From NCBI GenBank assembly GCA_018334795.1, contig JAGXLH010000010.1, forward strand, positions 1-26,021: DNA of 26,021 nt, read 5' to 3'. Below, one piece after another: positions 23,891 through 26,021 of the stretch. A model generated the notes under the pieces. It saw nothing but the letters and a program-made list of their open reading frames with translations. It was not told the DNA's origin and did not search any database. Numbering within the stretch: position 1 is the first letter of the stretch; each line of letters begins with the position of its first letter. This DNA comes from Thermoplasmatota archaeon. GTDB taxonomy: Archaea; Thermoplasmatota; E2; DHVEG-1. The position numbers and the translations under genes are program-made.

Positions 23891-25254
23891 CGACGTTCAC
23901 CTCGCCCATAAACTAGATGATTATACAGCATGTATCCAGCGGCTAAAATCAATGCTAATAAAACAACAAGAGTAACAGGGGATGTAACCCCAACAATGGG
24001 AGAAGGTTTTTCAGTTATGGTCGGTGGCCCTACGTTAATGTGGGTTGTAAATGTTTTTGTTCCATCCTCAGTTTCAACAGAATACAAAATTATTCCATCT
24101 TTGTTCTCACTTAGCGCTTTTATTTTCAAGCTAATAACTTGTTCTTCAGCATTTGAGGAAATAATCGTGATTGGAAATTCTGTTTGTTCACCATTCTTTG
24201 TGATTTGAAGCAATGTGATATTATCATTTGTGTTAACAGAAATTGTCGCTGAACCATCTCCAGATAAATATGCATTTAGCGTTCTTGTTTCTCCTTCATG
24301 CATTGAAATCATTCGTTGATGTTGAAAAGAAAAACCAGTAACAGGATCTAAGGTGGTAATTTCAAAATTGTTGTGTCCTACAAAAATGTTAATGGTGGGA
24401 ACATCTAGAACTAACGCTGTTTGTAGTGAAATAGCCGTGCCAGATACATCTTGATCTAACAAATAATATGAAGAAACAGAGGCAGTAGCAGTTCCTTTTT
24501 GTTGTATTTGTTGTGGTTTCCAGGAAAGCGAGTTTAAAACGAGTTTGTAATTCTGCTTACTATGCGCAGATATTTGAGAACTAGAATCAGAATACGTTAA
24601 TAAATTATCTAATTGTTTGTAATTTATTGATATGTTCAATGGTACATTGCCCGTGTTTTTTAAAGTAACATAATCACTTGCAGAGGCTTTCATTTGACTG
24701 AACGGATCAACAGAAAAAGAAATGTAATCCCCATGACTCTTTGCAAATCCTTTAGTGGGTTTTTCCAAAGAAAAAGATTCTTTAAAAACAGTATTTTTAG
24801 AAACGGTTAATTCTAGCATCCATTGCTCAGAATAAGATATAACATCAGGTAAATAATCGGGAATTCCTATACAAAAAGTGATACCATCTGAGAATTTCTG
24901 ACACCTAGAATTTTTTATGGTTCCTTCAGCGTACGAATTTATCGCTTGCCATGGATTATCATTTGCCGAATTGTATTCCCATTTGTAATAATTCGTATTG
25001 TCTTTATCTGTCGGAATGGTTAATCCTTGATACATGGTAAGCGTTGCTTCATTGGTAAAATCTGTTAATTCATTAAAAGATATTGTATGCCAAACACCGG
25101 CTACAATGATTGGTCTTCCATTATCAAATTGAGGATGCTGACCAATTATTGAGATATCAACGGTTACATCCTCATTTGCATGTAATGGCGTGTTTATCAT
25201 CATAAAGGATAATAAAATTAAAATACAGATTAAAATTCGTTTTTTGTATTGAAT
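23887..25254 (-). CDS. Exported membrane-anchored protein; apparent ATT start
   Basis: From the first ATG (25203) the product has 438 residues but lacks a signal peptide core. Seventeen codons further up, an ATT (25252-25254) lies 4 bases after GGTGA (25259-25263). Starting there gives 455 residues beginning QYKKRILICILILLSF after the initiator, a textbook signal peptide ending near PLHANE. The in-frame stop TAA lies a few codons above, with no ATG, GTG or TTG between. The body is an extracytoplasmic beta-rich region, including an average-looking CARDB/NEW3-like stretch (YVTLKNTGNVPLNISINY), and two Cys near residue 120. A C-terminal membrane segment (VTLVVLLALILAAGYML) and an Arg-rich tail anchor it. 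It is first of three overlapping genes. Function unknown. Confidence 0.72.
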   Translation of the reverse strand: MQYKKRILICILILLSFMMINTPLHANEDVTVDISIIGQHPQFDNGRPIIVAGVWHTISFNELTDFTNEATLTMYQGLTIPTDKDNTNYYKWEYNSANDNPWQAINSYAEGTIKNSRCQKFSDGITFCIGIPDYLPDVISYSEQWMLELTVSKNTVFKESFSLEKPTKGFAKSHGDYISFSVDPFSQMKASASDYVTLKNTGNVPLNISINYKQLDNLLTYSDSSSQISAHSKQNYKLVLNSLSWKPQQIQQKGTATASVSSYYLLDQDVSGTAISLQTALVLDVPTINIFVGHNNFEITTLDPVTGFSFQHQRMISMHEGETRTLNAYLSGDGSATISVNTNDNITLLQITKNGEQTEFPITIISSNAEEQVISLKIKALSENKDGIILYSVETEDGTKTFTTHINVGPPTITEKPSPIVGVTSPVTLVVLLALILAAGYMLYNHLVYGRGERR

Positions 25255-25384
25255 CCTATCACCCCATCTTTATTGGTTTTTAAAAATTGAATTGTTATTG
25301 TACCCATCCAAGTATACAAAAAGAAAAGTTGTTATTAAAATGTTTCTATCTGTTTACTTTTTTGTCAAGTTAAAATGAGAAGAA

Positions 25385-25400
25385 TGAAAAAAAGAGGGTT
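25385..25400 (-). terminator. T-tract after the partial surface protein gene
   Basis: On the minus strand CTCTTTTTTTCATTC follows the stop codon by about 12-20 bases, a likely U-tract terminator separating this gene from the three-gene set below. Confidence 0.4.
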
Positions 25401-25411
25401 GGAAAAAATTA

Positions 25412-26021
25412 TTATTCTTCTTGAGTATGAAGATGATAGTAGAGTGGCGATGTGTATTCTCCTGCTAATTGTCCATCTGGAATGTAACATTGATATTCAA
25501 TATTTGTTGTACTCACTGAATTATTTGATGGTGTAGGTGAATGATATTCATCCATTCCATCTTGACTACCACCATACAAATAGACCGTGGTTAAAAGATT
25601 TTTAAATGAGGTTCTATCTCCACCTTTGACATAAACATTTGATTTATTGATCGTGTGACTTGCCATATGTTCGTGAATTAAATCTTGCATGTTAACAGAT
25701 AAGTTATAGTTTCCATTAGAACAGGTTACAATTTCGATATAACCACTTCCATTTCCATCAGTAGCTGAGAAGTTTGCACCTGGAAATCCAACGATGCCCG
25801 GATTTTCTGCACTGATTATTTCAGTGTAACGATAGACACCGAATTCATTTTTTACCCATGATTGATAACCATCTTGGTCCTCAACTGTAATATTGAAATT
25901 CCATGAAAGATTATTATATAAACCGTATTTTGAAGAATTTCCAACAAGACTATCATTATTATTCCATACGGTTCTATTTCCTGGTGCATAACGAATTTGT
26001 TTATTAGGAATAAAAGGAAAC
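25412..26021 (-). CDS. Surface protein, 3' part, 5' end beyond window
   Basis: The frame is open from the right edge to the stop at 25412, giving about 203 visible residues; a Met at 25690 is internal. I do not recognise a family. The sequence is Asn/Ser/Thr/Tyr/Gly-rich with several N-x-S/T sequons (NRTVW, NNLSWNFNIT, NKSNV), as expected for an exported glycoprotein. A near-C-terminal IPDGQLAGEYTSPLYYHL pattern is like the closing strands of many archaeal and bacterial surface beta domains. There is no C-terminal membrane segment, so it is either secreted or held by another part upstream. It is read in the same direction as the three-gene set but separated by 157 bases and a T-tract. Confidence 0.7.
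   Translation of the reverse strand, partial: FPFIPNKQIRYAPGNRTVWNNNDSLVGNSSKYGLYNNLSWNFNITVEDQDGYQSWVKNEFGVYRYTEIISAENPGIVGFPGANFSATDGNGSGYIEIVTCSNGNYNLSVNMQDLIHEHMASHTINKSNVYVKGGDRTSFKNLLTTVYLYGGSQDGMDEYHSPTPSNNSVSTTNIEYQCYIPDGQLAGEYTSPLYYHLHTQEE

Noticed and set aside
23930..24208. Plus-strand 92-codon frame opposite the exported protein
   Set aside because: It is antisense to the anchor-encoding end of a convincing gene and has no ribosome-binding site.

Overview
The window reads as a 26 kb piece of an archaeal chromosome, AT-rich and densely coded. The archaeal calls rest on an archaeal-type uL15/SecY/DUF106 (EMC3-like)/cytidylate kinase/Cbf5 block, two tRNA genes without an encoded CCA end, GGTGA-type ribosome-binding sites, BRE/TATA-like promoters and archaellins. 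The absence of eL14, eL34 and adk from the secY-cbf5 block, together with many PKD/beta-helix surface proteins, fits a Thermoplasmatota-like euryarchaeon. That lineage is an inference and was not tested by phylogeny.

Layout. 1-368: 3' part of a dolichol-kinase/SEC59-type membrane enzyme. 446-2337: two-gene ABC exporter whose ATPase carries an N-terminal zinc ribbon, followed by a convergent tRNA-Ala(GGC). 2656-5886: multi-PAS membrane histidine kinase and a METTL5-type RNA N6-adenine methyltransferase. 5861-7720 (minus): two exported proteins, one a glutamine-amidotransferase-like protein. 8042-12430: core information block (uL15, SecY, EMC3-like insertase, CMP kinase, Cbf5, tRNA-Ser(GGA)). 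12595-14827: ZIP metal transporter convergent with TrpB2. 14980-18294: a 1,104-residue parallel beta-helix/PKD surface protein. 18324-19665 (minus): an unknown cytoplasmic protein and a divergent archaellin-like protein. 19938-21934: two paralogous archaellins. 21982-25254 (minus): an overlapping three-gene set encoding two exported membrane-anchored proteins and a membrane PAS protein. 25412-26021 (minus): the end of another surface protein.

The most unusual feature is the archaellin pair. Each protein starts with about 65 residues that resemble a small Sm/LSm-type beta barrel, then a basic linker, and only then the class III signal sequence and hydrophobic archaellin core. The predicted FlaK/PibD cleavage site falls after residue 81 in both, so maturation would release a folded cytoplasmic leader instead of the usual short peptide. 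Both genes have distinctive promoter and leader elements, including an inverted repeat between TATA and start site in one and a three-codon ORF overlapping the ribosome-binding site in the other. This suggests dedicated control, possibly by the leader itself; that last step is speculation.

A second unusual signal is initiation. Two minus-strand genes in the surface cluster (ends near 18956 and 25254) have a GGTGA site correctly spaced before an in-frame ATT codon and no usable ATG/GTG/TTG at the expected place. For the second gene, only the ATT start preserves a complete signal peptide. No CRISPR array, insertion sequence, integrase or rRNA was seen.
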